Shown in pieces: positions 29,671 through 39,425 of a stretch of 64,000 nucleotides of DNA. Position numbers and translations under genes: made by a program. The notes below the pieces were generated by a model that was not told the origin of the DNA, did no database searches, and worked only from the letters and a program-made list of their open reading frames with translations. How positions within the stretch are numbered: position 1 is the stretch's first letter; each line of letters begins with the position of its first letter. Source of the stretch: Zhongshania aquatica (GTDB taxonomy: Bacteria; Pseudomonadota; Gammaproteobacteria; Pseudomonadales; Spongiibacteraceae); assembly GCF_027257955.1 (NCBI RefSeq), contig NZ_JANZNQ010000008.1, forward strand, positions 124,001 through 188,000. Direction: 5' to 3'.

Positions 29671-30255
29671 ATGCCAATAAAAGACATACTTAGCCTTCTA
29701 GCGATTGCCCTTACCATCATTGGTTTCGCGCCCTACATCCTAGCAATTTACCGGGGCCATACCCGCCCCCATATGTTCTCTTGGCTAATTTGGGGTATTA
29801 CAACAAGCGTCGTTTTCTTTGCGCAACTCAGCGCAAACGGCGGCCGCGGTGTTATTGCTATTGGTATTTCGGCCGCCATTACCTTTTATATTGCCTTGTT
29901 AGCCTATAGGCACAAAGCCGACATCAACATTACTAACAGCGACTGGCTATTCTTATTATTCGCACTTTCTTCGATACCGGCATGGTATTTGGCTTCAGAC
30001 CCAACCATTGCGGTGATCATTCTCACGAGTGTTGACTTACTTGGTTTCGGCCCCACCCTGCGTAAAGCTTATCAACATCCGCTAGATGAAAACCTCACTT
30101 TTTTTGGCATCTTCGCTCTGCGGAACGCACTTGTCATCGCGGCGCTAAGCCACTACTCCATAGCAACTGTGCTTTTCCCATTTGCCGTTGGGATATGCTG
30201 CATAATATTGATAGTATTAGTCCTCGCACGGCGACGCAGCGCCCGAAGACAATAG
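29671..30255 (+). CDS. Integral membrane protein with two PQ-loop-like repeats
   Basis: This 194-residue inner-membrane protein has about six hydrophobic helices. Two related blocks, TIIGFAPYILAIYRGHTRPH near residue 17 and VDLLGFGPTLRKAYQHPLDEN near residue 117, resemble the PQ-loop/SemiSWEET signature of a helix ending in a Pro followed by a charged loop. It may therefore be a duplicated half-transporter for a small solute. The family name is not certain and no substrate can be given. It is monocistronic or paired with the small secreted protein gene downstream (gap 56 bases). Confidence 0.75.
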   Translation: MPIKDILSLLAIALTIIGFAPYILAIYRGHTRPHMFSWLIWGITTSVVFFAQLSANGGRGVIAIGISAAITFYIALLAYRHKADINITNSDWLFLLFALSSIPAWYLASDPTIAVIILTSVDLLGFGPTLRKAYQHPLDENLTFFGIFALRNALVIAALSHYSIATVLFPFAVGICCIILIVLVLARRRSARRQ

Positions 30256-30311
30256 GCAAATAATTAGACTGCGAAAAATTATTTTTAAATTGCGCTAACA
30301 CAGAGTCTTAT

Positions 30312-30938
30312 ATGCAACTTCGCGTCCTTCTCATACTATTTTCAGCCATGCCCGCGTTCGTTAATGCAGCAGACTGCGAAGACACAGATATATTTAACGA
30401 AAAACTACTCGTCAATGCGGTGAGCCAGCTTGTTTCACGCTATGGCCCTAAAGCCACAAGCCAAGCCATTTACAGCTGCGAAAGCGGCCCCGGCGCAAAA
30501 CGCCTCATCAAGCTAGCGGCCCACGAACAGGACGAAAAGTTCACCTACTACCGAATGGTTAGCTGCGATTTAAATAGCAGTACAGAACAGATTGCCTGCG
30601 AAGCTAGCGAAGGGCGGCGCATCAAATATCACGATGCAACCATCGATACTGACAACGCGACGGACGACAAAAGCGTTGATGAAACGCAAACCAAGAATTC
30701 CCTACAGGCACTAGATTGTTTTAGTCAGGGGTTACAGGCTGGCACGGTAAAAATAAGAAAATATAATCGATTGCTCGACACAAATCTCGACATCCCTCTT
30801 GCCCTTGACACCACCATAAATTCGATCAATGTACTCCCTGGTTTCCGGCGTTATATTGTTAACGTTGCACCGCAACAATATCGATTTAGCATCGAGCTAG
30901 ACAAAGAATACGGCTGCTTTATTGAACCTTTAAAATAG
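30312..30938 (+). CDS. Secreted hypothetical protein
   Basis: This 208-residue protein has a clear signal peptide (MQLRVLLILFSAMPAFVNAA, cleavage near residue 20). The mature part has at least six cysteines, suggesting disulfide bonds in the periplasm. No domain is recognised. Composition and codon use resemble the neighbours, so it is probably a real gene. It follows the PQ-loop-like membrane protein in the same direction and converges on the YaiI gene, with only four bases between the stops. Confidence 0.7.
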   Translation: MQLRVLLILFSAMPAFVNAADCEDTDIFNEKLLVNAVSQLVSRYGPKATSQAIYSCESGPGAKRLIKLAAHEQDEKFTYYRMVSCDLNSSTEQIACEASEGRRIKYHDATIDTDNATDDKSVDETQTKNSLQALDCFSQGLQAGTVKIRKYNRLLDTNLDIPLALDTTINSINVLPGFRRYIVNVAPQQYRFSIELDKEYGCFIEPLK

Positions 30939-30942
30939 CGTC

Positions 30943-31398
30943 TTAACGCTGCCGGGCCAAATACCGATCCAATTGGTTCGCAAATGCCTGCTTGTCTGTC
31001 GCAGAGTATGCTGCAGCACCACCACCACTATGGACACCAGACGAACGCATGGTGTCCATGAAATCACGCATCATCAAGCGCCCACGCACATTATCTGAAG
31101 TAAGTAACTCCCCCCGCGGACTTAGCGCCAAGGCGCCTTTCTCAATAACCTCAGCCGCCAGTGGAATATCACTAGTAATCACCAAATCTCCTGCGACAGC
31201 GCGACGCACAATCTCATTGTCCGCCACATCAAACCCACTGCTCACTTGCACCGCTGAAATATATCGCGACGGCGGCACCCTCACCGCCTGATTTGCGATC
31301 AGCGTCAAAGATACACCGGTTCGTTCTGCGGCCTTAAACAGTATCTCCCGAACCACCATAGGACAGGCATCAGCATCCACCCAAATTGTCACCGTCAC
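30943..31398 (-). CDS. yaiI: YaiI/YqxD family protein (UPF0178)
   Basis: This protein of about 150 residues belongs to UPF0178, which has a PIN/NYN-like nuclease-type fold with conserved acidic residues. Signatures are [23 protein letters not shown] near the start, [22 protein letters not shown] and the C-terminal [22 protein letters not shown]. Biological function is unknown. A GTG ending at 31398 follows GGGGAG at good spacing and is chosen. An ATG at 31417-31419 would add seven residues unlike the family. Confidence 0.88.
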   Translation of the reverse strand: MTVTIWVDADACPMVVREILFKAAERTGVSLTLIANQAVRVPPSRYISAVQVSSGFDVADNEIVRRAVAGDLVITSDIPLAAEVIEKGALALSPRGELLTSDNVRGRLMMRDFMDTMRSSGVHSGGGAAAYSATDKQAFANQLDRYLARQR

Positions 31399-31695
31399 CT
31401 CACCACTCCCCAAAACCATCAGGTATTATCAAGCCACTGCGTATTGTAGCGATTTGCTCGTCGGATGTACTCATGCAATATGCCGTGGCAAAAGACTGGG
31501 AGATCGAGAGAACGACTCACAGAATAGGCATATTCTCGACAGGATTTAAACGAGACAACAGAATTAACAGGCACATCCTACCACCTTGCCGAACCGCCCT
31601 AGGGAAAGTACGAATATCAGCCCTAGTTAGCCTCGCCTAGACTGAGGACTTTGCAAAAACAACGATGAGCGTCAAATGATGCAGAGATCTGTCGC

Positions 31696-34600
31696 ATGAA
31701 GGATCTTTTTGCGCGATTAACAAGCAACGAAGATGAAAAGGGAGGCAGTGACCACCCCAATACGCCCCATCGCCTGCACTTTAACAAAATAGAGTGGCTG
31801 AGAAATACGGTATGGATGGTATCCGCCGTCGCAATAATCGCGATTGCCGCCTACATCGATCAACTCAACAATCACAACTACCAAGCTCAAGCGCGAGTTC
31901 AGGCAGATAATTCACTTAAAATTATTGCAGCACGCCTAGAAGGAAATATTCTCGGCAACCTACAAACTGCAAAAGCCATGGTCTCAGCGGTAAACGTCAA
32001 CCCTGCCATTGATCAAGCCGGTTTTGCTGAGTTCGCAAAACCCCTGTTCGATGGCAGTGCGCAACTTAGGAATATAAGTGGCACTCGAAACCTTAAATTA
32101 TTGTATATGTACCCACTAGAGGGTAACGAGAGCGCCGTCGGCTTTGACTATCGAAATCGAGCGGACCAACTAAAAGACCTTCTAAGAGCTCGCCAGTCAC
32201 GTAAAGCTATCATCTCTGGACCTTTCGAATTAATCCAAGGTGGACAAGGGCTTATCGCCCGATTGCCGGTAGTACTTGAGAATTCAACCGATAAAACCGC
32301 AGAACTATGGGGGACTATTTCTGCCGTTATCGACTTGCAGAGCCTCTACGACGCCAGTGGGCTACTAGAAACAAAAACCAATCTCAATATTGCCATTCGA
32401 AAAATAACTGAAGATTCCTCAGCCGTTTTCTTCGGCAATATGAACGGATTCTACGCAGAATCTCACCCAGTCATAACCGCAATACAAATGCCGTCAGGCG
32501 ACAAATGGGAACTTGCGGCAATCCCTAAAAATGGCTGGCCATTGCTCGCCAAAAACGCCAGTACACTGCGTATTTATCTGATCTTCGCCGGCATAACCAT
32601 CTTTTCGATGATTATCGTGATATCACATCAAATAAACCGCCGGCAAAGAAACAATCTTCTGCTTCGCAGCCTATTTGATTTATCCCCCAACGGGATAGCA
32701 CTCAGCGATTTCTCAAACGGCGCATTTTTACAGGTGAATGACGCACTACTAAACAGCACTGGCTACACACGAGAGGAATTCATTACCTTAAATTACTGGC
32801 AGCTCAGTGCAACGAACAAAGATGAAGCGGAGCAATATCAAACTCGCGCATTGCTGAAGAACGGTCGCTACGGCCCCTATGAACGCAACTATATTCGCAA
32901 AGACGGAACCGAGTTTCCTGTTAGGCTAAGCGGTGTTCTCATACGCGATGACTCAGGTAAATCCTTTGTTTGGTCTATTATCGAAAACATTTCAGCACAG
33001 AAAAAAACCGCCGAGATCATGCAGCGTCAGCAATCCCTAATGCGCTCAATGGGAGCTCAAGCGCGAGTTGGTGCGTGGGAATATATTGTCGGTGCGGACA
33101 AAACCTATTGGTCTGAAATGACAAGAAAAATATTCAAAGTCAGCGATAGCTTCATACCTAGCCATGAAAACCTTAAGAAGTTCTATCACACTAAAGAAAC
33201 ACTTCAACGAATCAATAGAGCAATGTCAGAAGCGATATCCGACGGAGTGCCCTTTAGTGAAGAAATAAGAATTCGCACAGAAAACGGTCATGACACATGG
33301 ATACAAATCACCGGCCAAGCTGAGTTTAGTCAAAATAAATGTATCCGTGTTTATGGCTCTACACAAGACATAGACAGCCGCCGAAAAGTACGCGACGAGC
33401 TCATTGACGCCAAAGAAAAAGCCGAAGCTGCTGTTCACGCAAAAAGTGAATTCTTAGCCGTAATGAGCCACGAAATACGCACGCCAATGAACGGCGTACT
33501 TGGCATGCTCAATCTATTAGAAAACTCGAAGCTCGATACTGATCAAAATCGCAAAGTACACATTGCTAAAACCAGTGCACAATCACTGCTAAATTTAATA
33601 AACGATATCCTCGACTTTTCAAAAGTCGATGCGGGAAAACTGCAACTGGAGAATATCGTTTTTAATATCCGAAATTTATTTGATGACATCGCCGCTAGCC
33701 AAGCACTAAATGCACAAGAAAAGGATTTGGAATTAATCATTGATCAATCGGCAATTAATCAAAGCTGGGTATCTGGCGACCCCGCCCGACTTCGCCAGAT
33801 CATTACCAACTTACTCGCCAACGCGATTAAATTCACCTCCGAAGGTAATATCATTTTACGCGCCGGACTGCGATCTAAACACGGTCAACTGCTTCTTAAT
33901 TGCGCTATTACTGATACCGGCATTGGCATACCCAATAGCGAGATGAAGCGACTCTTCACACCTTTCACTCAGATTGATGCAAGCACTACTCGAAAATTTG
34001 GTGGTTCAGGTCTGGGATTATCGATATGCAAAAACCTGTGTGAACTCATGGGCGGGAGTATTTCGGTCGCGAGTACCTATAACGAAGGCAGCACATTCAC
34101 GTTTAGTGTCATTCTGCAAGAAGGGAACAGTAAGGAGCGCATAGAGCAAACACCATCTTCAATGGGCAAGCGACGTTACTTTATTATTGACGAAAATACA
34201 GAATTCACTGCCGCTATTGGCAAACAACTGCAGCAGTGGGGGGTAAATATTAGCCCTATAGAACACAGCGAGGAATTACTTAGAGAAATACCTTCAGCAT
34301 CAGACGCAGCGACGTCGGACATCATTATCCTCGGCGTAAGAAAACATTCAATTCAAACGGTTGAATCACTAATAGGTCAACTCCGTCAGCACAGCGTCTT
34401 CAAAAATTCGGTTATCATTTTAGCTAGCAACATCGATATTGCGAATATCAATATAGACATATTAGACAAGGTAAATGCATGCTATTTAAAACCGCTTTCT
34501 TACATTGATTTGACGGAAACATTAATACTTACATCCGACACGAAAACCTTTAAGTCACCACGAAGTATCGGTGCGCTAACGAAGACCAAGGATAAAAAAG

Positions 34601-35478
34601 CTAAGGGCAATACGGAAAGAAATATTCATAAAAATACGCTAAAACACGAGGAGTTCAGCAAGTACAGAGTGCTTCTGGTTGAAGATAATCCGGTAAATCA
34701 AGAAGTGGGGCGCTGCACGCTCGATGAACTTGGAGTATCTGCAGATATCGCTGAAAACGGTAGCCGAGCACTGGAAATGCTCAACAATACCGACACTTTA
34801 AACCCCTATTCACTCATTCTTCTGGATTGCCAAATGCCAGAAATGGACGGCTATCAAGTATGTAAATATATTCGTAAAGGCCGCGCAGGCGATATCTATC
34901 GCGATGTTCCAGTAATTGCACTTACCGCAAACGCGATGTCTGGTGACAAAGAGAAATGCATGAGCGCAGGCATGAATGACTACCTCTCCAAGCCATTCAC
35001 ACCAAATGAGTTAGTGGAAATACTTCGAAAATGGCTTCCTGAGATTTCGTTAGATGCGCAGACTCCACCCAAAGCAAGCACCGATCTGACGAAGTCGTCT
35101 AGCGATATACCTATGTGGGTAAGTGCTAAAGCATTAGATAGCGCAATGGGACGACCCGATGTATTAAAGAAATTACTTCATCTATTTTGCGAGCAAATAG
35201 AATCGCAAATTAAGCAGGCCGATCTTGCTTATGAAAAGTCTAATCTCGATGAGATTTCATCAATTGCTCATGCGGTAAAAGGTAGCGCAGGACAGCTCCA
35301 TGGCATGCAACTTCATAAATGTGCTGCAGAGCTAGAAAAAGCTGCCTCTTCCGGAGACAGTGCAGCAGTAAATAAGCTATATCATGACTTTACATCACAC
35401 TGCCAAAACCTCACCCGCTGCTTTGAGAGCTATTTACAAGACACTGAAACAGCGTCATCCAAGACTGAATTAATCTAA
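31696..35478 (+). CDS. CHASE-domain hybrid histidine kinase with PAS, two receivers and HPt
   Basis: This 1260-residue membrane sensor has TM1 at about 38-56 and a periplasmic CHASE domain at about 70-270 (LYMYPLEGNESAVGFDY). TM2 is about 291-310, and two PAS domains lie near 322-435 and 450-560. HisKA has His592 (MSHEIRTPMNG), and the ATPase domain shows NLLANAIKF, DTGIGIP and GGSGLGLSI. A first receiver-like domain appears degenerate, with GVRKH where the phospho-acceptor Asp is expected. A second, intact receiver has LLDCQMPEMDG, and a C-terminal HPt has AHAVKGSAG. The order is that of BarA/ArcB-like multistep phosphorelays. The CHASE ligand is unknown. Confidence 0.93.
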   Translation: MKDLFARLTSNEDEKGGSDHPNTPHRLHFNKIEWLRNTVWMVSAVAIIAIAAYIDQLNNHNYQAQARVQADNSLKIIAARLEGNILGNLQTAKAMVSAVNVNPAIDQAGFAEFAKPLFDGSAQLRNISGTRNLKLLYMYPLEGNESAVGFDYRNRADQLKDLLRARQSRKAIISGPFELIQGGQGLIARLPVVLENSTDKTAELWGTISAVIDLQSLYDASGLLETKTNLNIAIRKITEDSSAVFFGNMNGFYAESHPVITAIQMPSGDKWELAAIPKNGWPLLAKNASTLRIYLIFAGITIFSMIIVISHQINRRQRNNLLLRSLFDLSPNGIALSDFSNGAFLQVNDALLNSTGYTREEFITLNYWQLSATNKDEAEQYQTRALLKNGRYGPYERNYIRKDGTEFPVRLSGVLIRDDSGKSFVWSIIENISAQKKTAEIMQRQQSLMRSMGAQARVGAWEYIVGADKTYWSEMTRKIFKVSDSFIPSHENLKKFYHTKETLQRINRAMSEAISDGVPFSEEIRIRTENGHDTWIQITGQAEFSQNKCIRVYGSTQDIDSRRKVRDELIDAKEKAEAAVHAKSEFLAVMSHEIRTPMNGVLGMLNLLENSKLDTDQNRKVHIAKTSAQSLLNLINDILDFSKVDAGKLQLENIVFNIRNLFDDIAASQALNAQEKDLELIIDQSAINQSWVSGDPARLRQIITNLLANAIKFTSEGNIILRAGLRSKHGQLLLNCAITDTGIGIPNSEMKRLFTPFTQIDASTTRKFGGSGLGLSICKNLCELMGGSISVASTYNEGSTFTFSVILQEGNSKERIEQTPSSMGKRRYFIIDENTEFTAAIGKQLQQWGVNISPIEHSEELLREIPSASDAATSDIIILGVRKHSIQTVESLIGQLRQHSVFKNSVIILASNIDIANINIDILDKVNACYLKPLSYIDLTETLILTSDTKTFKSPRSIGALTKTKDKKAKGNTERNIHKNTLKHEEFSKYRVLLVEDNPVNQEVGRCTLDELGVSADIAENGSRALEMLNNTDTLNPYSLILLDCQMPEMDGYQVCKYIRKGRAGDIYRDVPVIALTANAMSGDKEKCMSAGMNDYLSKPFTPNELVEILRKWLPEISLDAQTPPKASTDLTKSSSDIPMWVSAKALDSAMGRPDVLKKLLHLFCEQIESQIKQADLAYEKSNLDEISSIAHAVKGSAGQLHGMQLHKCAAELEKAASSGDSAAVNKLYHDFTSHCQNLTRCFESYLQDTETASSKTELI

Positions 35479-35546
35479 CTAATCAAATAGCGCCCCGCAG
35501 TAATAGCACTTTATAATAGCCGCAACCCTAGCCATAGCTACGCACC

Positions 35547-36764
35547 ATGAACTTCTCACAGCGGGCGCTCAAACTCGATACATTACTTGAACAACACCAG
35601 TCATTTTGGCGATTCAATGCGTATAGCGAATTAGGCACCCCGCATTTAGACAAGCATCCGGCACTCCTTACCTTCCTACTAGCGCTTTCTGACGAAGCGG
35701 TCGTCGAACTGCAACGGAATGATCAATACTTGCTGACGACTTTAACGCCCTACTTTCACGCTGCAGATGAGCTACACCAACTCATCACCTTAAATTCCCC
35801 CCCATCATACGGATACAGCGAGCCGCCTAGTGGCATACCGGGTCGAAAATGGCAGCAAATACAAGCTTATATAGAAGCAAATTCCCTACAGACTGCAGAA
35901 GAAAACACGACTTGCGATGCTCACCACAAGACAAAGATAATCGAGTGGTGCAGTGGCAAAGGCTACTTGGGCCAAGCCGCAGCAAAGCGATATCAACTAA
36001 AGAGCGTCGGACTTGAAATAGACTCATCACTCGTTACAGCGGGCAATCATAGAGCCGCATCGACAGACGTCGACCATGAAATCATTCTTTGCGATGTACT
36101 TAGCGACGCCGTATTCGCACAAATTGATCACTCAACACAATTAATGGCACTTCATGCCTGCGGCGGACTTCATCAACGTTTGCTACACGTCGCCGTTACC
36201 AGCAATAGCCCTGAGCTAAGCTTTTCACCGTGCTGCTATCATCGCTTTAACAATGGCGAGTATCGAAGCCTTTCAAATACATTGAAACACAGCGGTTTAG
36301 TCTTAAATAATCAAGATCTACGTACCGCAGTCAGACAAACTAGTACAGCGCGCAGTGGCGAAATCACCGCGAGACGCCAACTTCAAGCCAGGTATTTAGC
36401 ATTGCGGATTCTGCTAGATGAACAAGGGCAAGCCGCCAATACGACATTGCCTTCCGTGCCCCAGCAGTGGAGTAAAGTAGAGTTTTTAGATTGGCTAAGC
36501 CACATACTAAAACTCAAACCGCTGACAATAACCATTCCCGACAATATTAATGACTATGAAGCGCGAGGCTGGCAGCAGCTATACATTGCCGAGCGTATCG
36601 ACCTTGTCCGTATGGCCTTTCGACGCGCCATAGAATTACGCTGTGTGCTCGACAGCATCTTGTTTCTAGAAGAACATGAATACGAGTGCAGGCTAAGCGA
36701 GTTTTGCCCCACCTCACTTACGCCAAGAAACCTGTTCATTCGCGCAACAAAACGCCGTGCTTAA
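35547..36764 (+). CDS. SAM-dependent methyltransferase (Methyltransf_32-like)
   Basis: This 405-residue protein has a class I methyltransferase core: SAM motif I as IIEWCSGKGYLGQAAAKRY near residue 130, acidic GLEID, and HACGGLHQRLL followed by SFSPCCYHRF. The CCYHR motif is typical of the METTL25/RRNAD1-like Methyltransf_32 family, with a long N-terminal and C-terminal extension. Eukaryotic relatives include protein-histidine or RNA methyltransferases, but the bacterial substrate is not established. It lies 96 bases upstream of rlmI in the same direction. Confidence 0.8.
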   Translation: MNFSQRALKLDTLLEQHQSFWRFNAYSELGTPHLDKHPALLTFLLALSDEAVVELQRNDQYLLTTLTPYFHAADELHQLITLNSPPSYGYSEPPSGIPGRKWQQIQAYIEANSLQTAEENTTCDAHHKTKIIEWCSGKGYLGQAAAKRYQLKSVGLEIDSSLVTAGNHRAASTDVDHEIILCDVLSDAVFAQIDHSTQLMALHACGGLHQRLLHVAVTSNSPELSFSPCCYHRFNNGEYRSLSNTLKHSGLVLNNQDLRTAVRQTSTARSGEITARRQLQARYLALRILLDEQGQAANTTLPSVPQQWSKVEFLDWLSHILKLKPLTITIPDNINDYEARGWQQLYIAERIDLVRMAFRRAIELRCVLDSILFLEEHEYECRLSEFCPTSLTPRNLFIRATKRRA

Positions 36765-36860
36765 GGCAAACCCGCACAACTAGTTTGCCAGACGTGTTTC
36801 GCGCCACGCAGCAATCGGAGATAATGCCCGCTTTTAGCGCGACTATCCTAGGATTCCTTC

Positions 36861-38051
36861 ATGACACTTCAACGCCTCCGCCTCGCCAAGAACGAAGACA
36901 AACGTCTGCGCAGCGGTCATTTATGGATTTATAGCAATGAGGTAGACGCCAGCGCGACACCACTGCGCAATTTCTCAGCGGGCGAACACGTTGTAGTAGA
37001 AAACCAACAGGGCAAGAGCTTGGGCGTCGCCTATGTAAACCCGCAGTCTCTAATCTGCGCGCGACTCATGAGTCACGATGAGCGGCCTATCGATGTGAAC
37101 TTTCTAAAAAAGCGGATCAAATCTGCCCTCGCGCTGCGCGAAACGCTGTATGAACATCCCTGCTACCGACTTATCTATGGTGAGAGTGATTTACTGCCGG
37201 GCCTCGTTGTCGACCGTTTCGGCGACCACCTCTCAGTACAGCTCAATACCGCCGGCATGGATGCAATGCGCGACATTATCATTGAAGCCCTTGTGCGCAT
37301 GCTGCAGCCGCAGTCAATTCTGTTACGCAACGATGCCGCAGTTCGTAAACTTGAAGGGCTGGAGCTAGAGGTTGTCACTGCCTATGGCGAGGTTCCAGAT
37401 GAAGTCGAACTGATTGAAAACGGTGTGCGTTTTCTCGCGCCACTCGCAGCGGGTCAAAAAACCGGCTGGTTCTACGACCAACGCCCCAACCGGGAGTGGT
37501 TGCGCACCTTAGCGCCAGGTAAGCGCGTACTAGATGTGTTTAGCTACGTCGGCAGCTTTGGTGTGCAAGCTGCGGTTTTTGGCGCAAGCGATGTTTGGTG
37601 CGCCGACATCTCCGAATCCGCACTTGATATGGTGCACAAAAACGCCGAGCTCAACGGTGTTGCCGACAAACTTAGCACCGTACAGGGTGATGCCTTTACA
37701 ACGCTTAAATCATTGAAAGAAGCTGACGAGCGCTTTGATGTCATTATCGTAGACCCACCGGCGTTCATAAAACGTAAAAAAGATCAGAAAGAAGGCATTT
37801 TAGCCTATCGCCGTATCAACGAAATGGCCATGCGACTGTTGAATCACGACGGTTTTCTCATTTCCGGCTCATGCTCAATGCATATGCCAAGAGAGGAAAT
37901 GCTAGATTTAGTCCGCGCTTCAGCCCGTCATATTGATCGCCACGCCCAAATTCTTGCGGAGGGTATGCAGGGAGCCGACCATCCAGTTCACTCGGCAATA
38001 CCTGAAACGCGCTATTTAAAAGCCGTATTGAGCCGAATTTCTCGTGTCTAA
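36861..38051 (+). CDS. rlmI: 23S rRNA (cytosine-C5)-methyltransferase RlmI
   Basis: This 396-residue enzyme methylates C1962 of 23S rRNA in E. coli RlmI. The N-terminal PUA domain (about 1-80; NEDKRLRSGHLWIYSNE) is followed by a central domain and a class I methyltransferase domain. The latter has FYDQRPNREW, VLDVFSYVGSFGVQAA (motif I) and IIVDPPAFIKRKKDQ (motif IV), and ends with SGSCSMHM. The start ATG follows TAGGATTCCTTC. Family length and motifs are complete. Confidence 0.95.
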   Translation: MTLQRLRLAKNEDKRLRSGHLWIYSNEVDASATPLRNFSAGEHVVVENQQGKSLGVAYVNPQSLICARLMSHDERPIDVNFLKKRIKSALALRETLYEHPCYRLIYGESDLLPGLVVDRFGDHLSVQLNTAGMDAMRDIIIEALVRMLQPQSILLRNDAAVRKLEGLELEVVTAYGEVPDEVELIENGVRFLAPLAAGQKTGWFYDQRPNREWLRTLAPGKRVLDVFSYVGSFGVQAAVFGASDVWCADISESALDMVHKNAELNGVADKLSTVQGDAFTTLKSLKEADERFDVIIVDPPAFIKRKKDQKEGILAYRRINEMAMRLLNHDGFLISGSCSMHMPREEMLDLVRASARHIDRHAQILAEGMQGADHPVHSAIPETRYLKAVLSRISRV

Positions 38052-38100
38052 CTTTTGCTTAATAACTCGCTTAGCAAGCTCTGATCGATATAGGTAATTC

Positions 38101-38149
38101 AAAAATTAAGGCAGCGTCAAACTCAAGACACTTATTTTTGCGCTGCCTT
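38101..38149 (-). terminator. Terminator overlapping the 3' end of the GGDEF gene
   Basis: On the minus strand AAGGCAGCG pairs with CGCTGCCTT across a 24-base loop, then AATTTTTG follows. The first arm lies inside the last codons of the diguanylate cyclase. The loop is long, so strength is uncertain. Confidence 0.55.
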
Positions 38150-39256
38150 CTTTAACCGCTTCACTTCATACATATGCTGATCAGCGTATTTAAGTAAGGC
38201 CTCATAATCTGTCGCGTGATGTGGGTAAATAGACCAGCCGATACTCGCCTTCAGCGTGTATTTCCCTTCCTTGAGTGAAAGCGGTTCCTTCAGGATCTCC
38301 TCAATCCGTCGCTCTCCTCGCTTCGCGTCCTCTTCATTCCCCATGTCACGGCTAATAATGCAGAACTCATCACCACCTATACGCGCCACCGTATCAATTT
38401 CCCGAACTCGATGCCGCAAACGACGACTGAACACTTCTAATATCTCGTCGCCAAAATGATGACCATATTGATCATTCGCTTTCTTAAAATCATTTAAATC
38501 AATAAAGAATAAGCAGAATGTACTTCCGCTCTGTTCACAGCGAGAAATTTCTGATTTTAGTAATTCCAAAAAATGACGGCGATTTATCACCCCAGTGTGG
38601 GCGTCGTGATTGGCTAAGTAATGATATTCGCGCCGCTCTTTCAATAACTTAGTACGCAAGCTTTTAGAGGTTTTATTGTAATAAAGCGCAACAAAGGCAA
38701 TAAAAAAATGGGTGGTAAAAATGCTAACAAAAAAAGCAAGGCCATCATCGACATCGGGCATCGCATTTTGTATCGGAATACCTAAGTAAGGCGCTGCGAA
38801 CAGCAGCGACCACGATAGCGTCGCGAGAAGCCCCCAAATTATTCCCGCCTTGAAATCGATACTGAGCGTAGCAACGGCAGGGAAAATAATCAGACAAATA
38901 GCCGCCGGAGATTCAATCCCGCCGGTCATGATCGCGAGATAGATTAAAGCCAAACCTAGAGAGGCAATAAGCGTATTCACTGCTAAAACGCGCTGATTCA
39001 ATGTGCGTAAAATATAGATCGACAGCAGCGCGCCAACACCAATGAAGATGAAGAACACCCTTAGTATATGTACGCTGTGCTCTCCCAAAGGAAGAAAATA
39101 TGTGGCAACAAAAATAATAAGCGAGACATAAAACAGGACGCTAAGGATTAAACTGGCGACAAAACGATGACGATACAACCTCGCATTGCCGCCACCGGTT
39201 TTAGAATGAAATGAGTCTACTAATGAAAGTATGTTAAAACTGTTAAACTTAAACAT
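38132..39256 (-). CDS. Membrane-bound diguanylate cyclase (GGDEF)
   Basis: This 374-residue protein makes cyclic di-GMP from two GTP. About six TM helices fill residues 30-195 (7TM/MASE-like sensor). The GGDEF domain covers about 210-370, with FIDLNDFKKANDQYGH, the signature GGDEF at 294-298 and an inhibitory I-site RxxD (REID, 285-288). All catalytic residues look intact, and product inhibition is expected. The signal sensed by the membrane part is unknown. The gene stands alone with its own terminator. Confidence 0.94.
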   Translation of the reverse strand: MFKFNSFNILSLVDSFHSKTGGGNARLYRHRFVASLILSVLFYVSLIIFVATYFLPLGEHSVHILRVFFIFIGVGALLSIYILRTLNQRVLAVNTLIASLGLALIYLAIMTGGIESPAAICLIIFPAVATLSIDFKAGIIWGLLATLSWSLLFAAPYLGIPIQNAMPDVDDGLAFFVSIFTTHFFIAFVALYYNKTSKSLRTKLLKERREYHYLANHDAHTGVINRRHFLELLKSEISRCEQSGSTFCLFFIDLNDFKKANDQYGHHFGDEILEVFSRRLRHRVREIDTVARIGGDEFCIISRDMGNEEDAKRGERRIEEILKEPLSLKEGKYTLKASIGWSIYPHHATDYEALLKYADQHMYEVKRLKKAAQK

Positions 39257-39425
39257 CCTAAGCCTAATACTCCTTTTTAGCGCACTTCACCCGTAAATCA
39301 GCGCGCCACAAGCTAAAGCAAAGCTACAACCACCGGCCCATTTTCGTAAATTGTGGCGGCAAGCCAGTAACTAAGCAACTCGCAGGCGTCATTCCTAGCC
39401 ACACATCCCCCTACGCTGAGCAGCA

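Noticed and set aside
38052-38131. Separate terminator for rlmI
   Set aside because: The only clear hairpin near here has its arms arranged for the minus-strand GGDEF gene; no separate plus-strand structure was seen.
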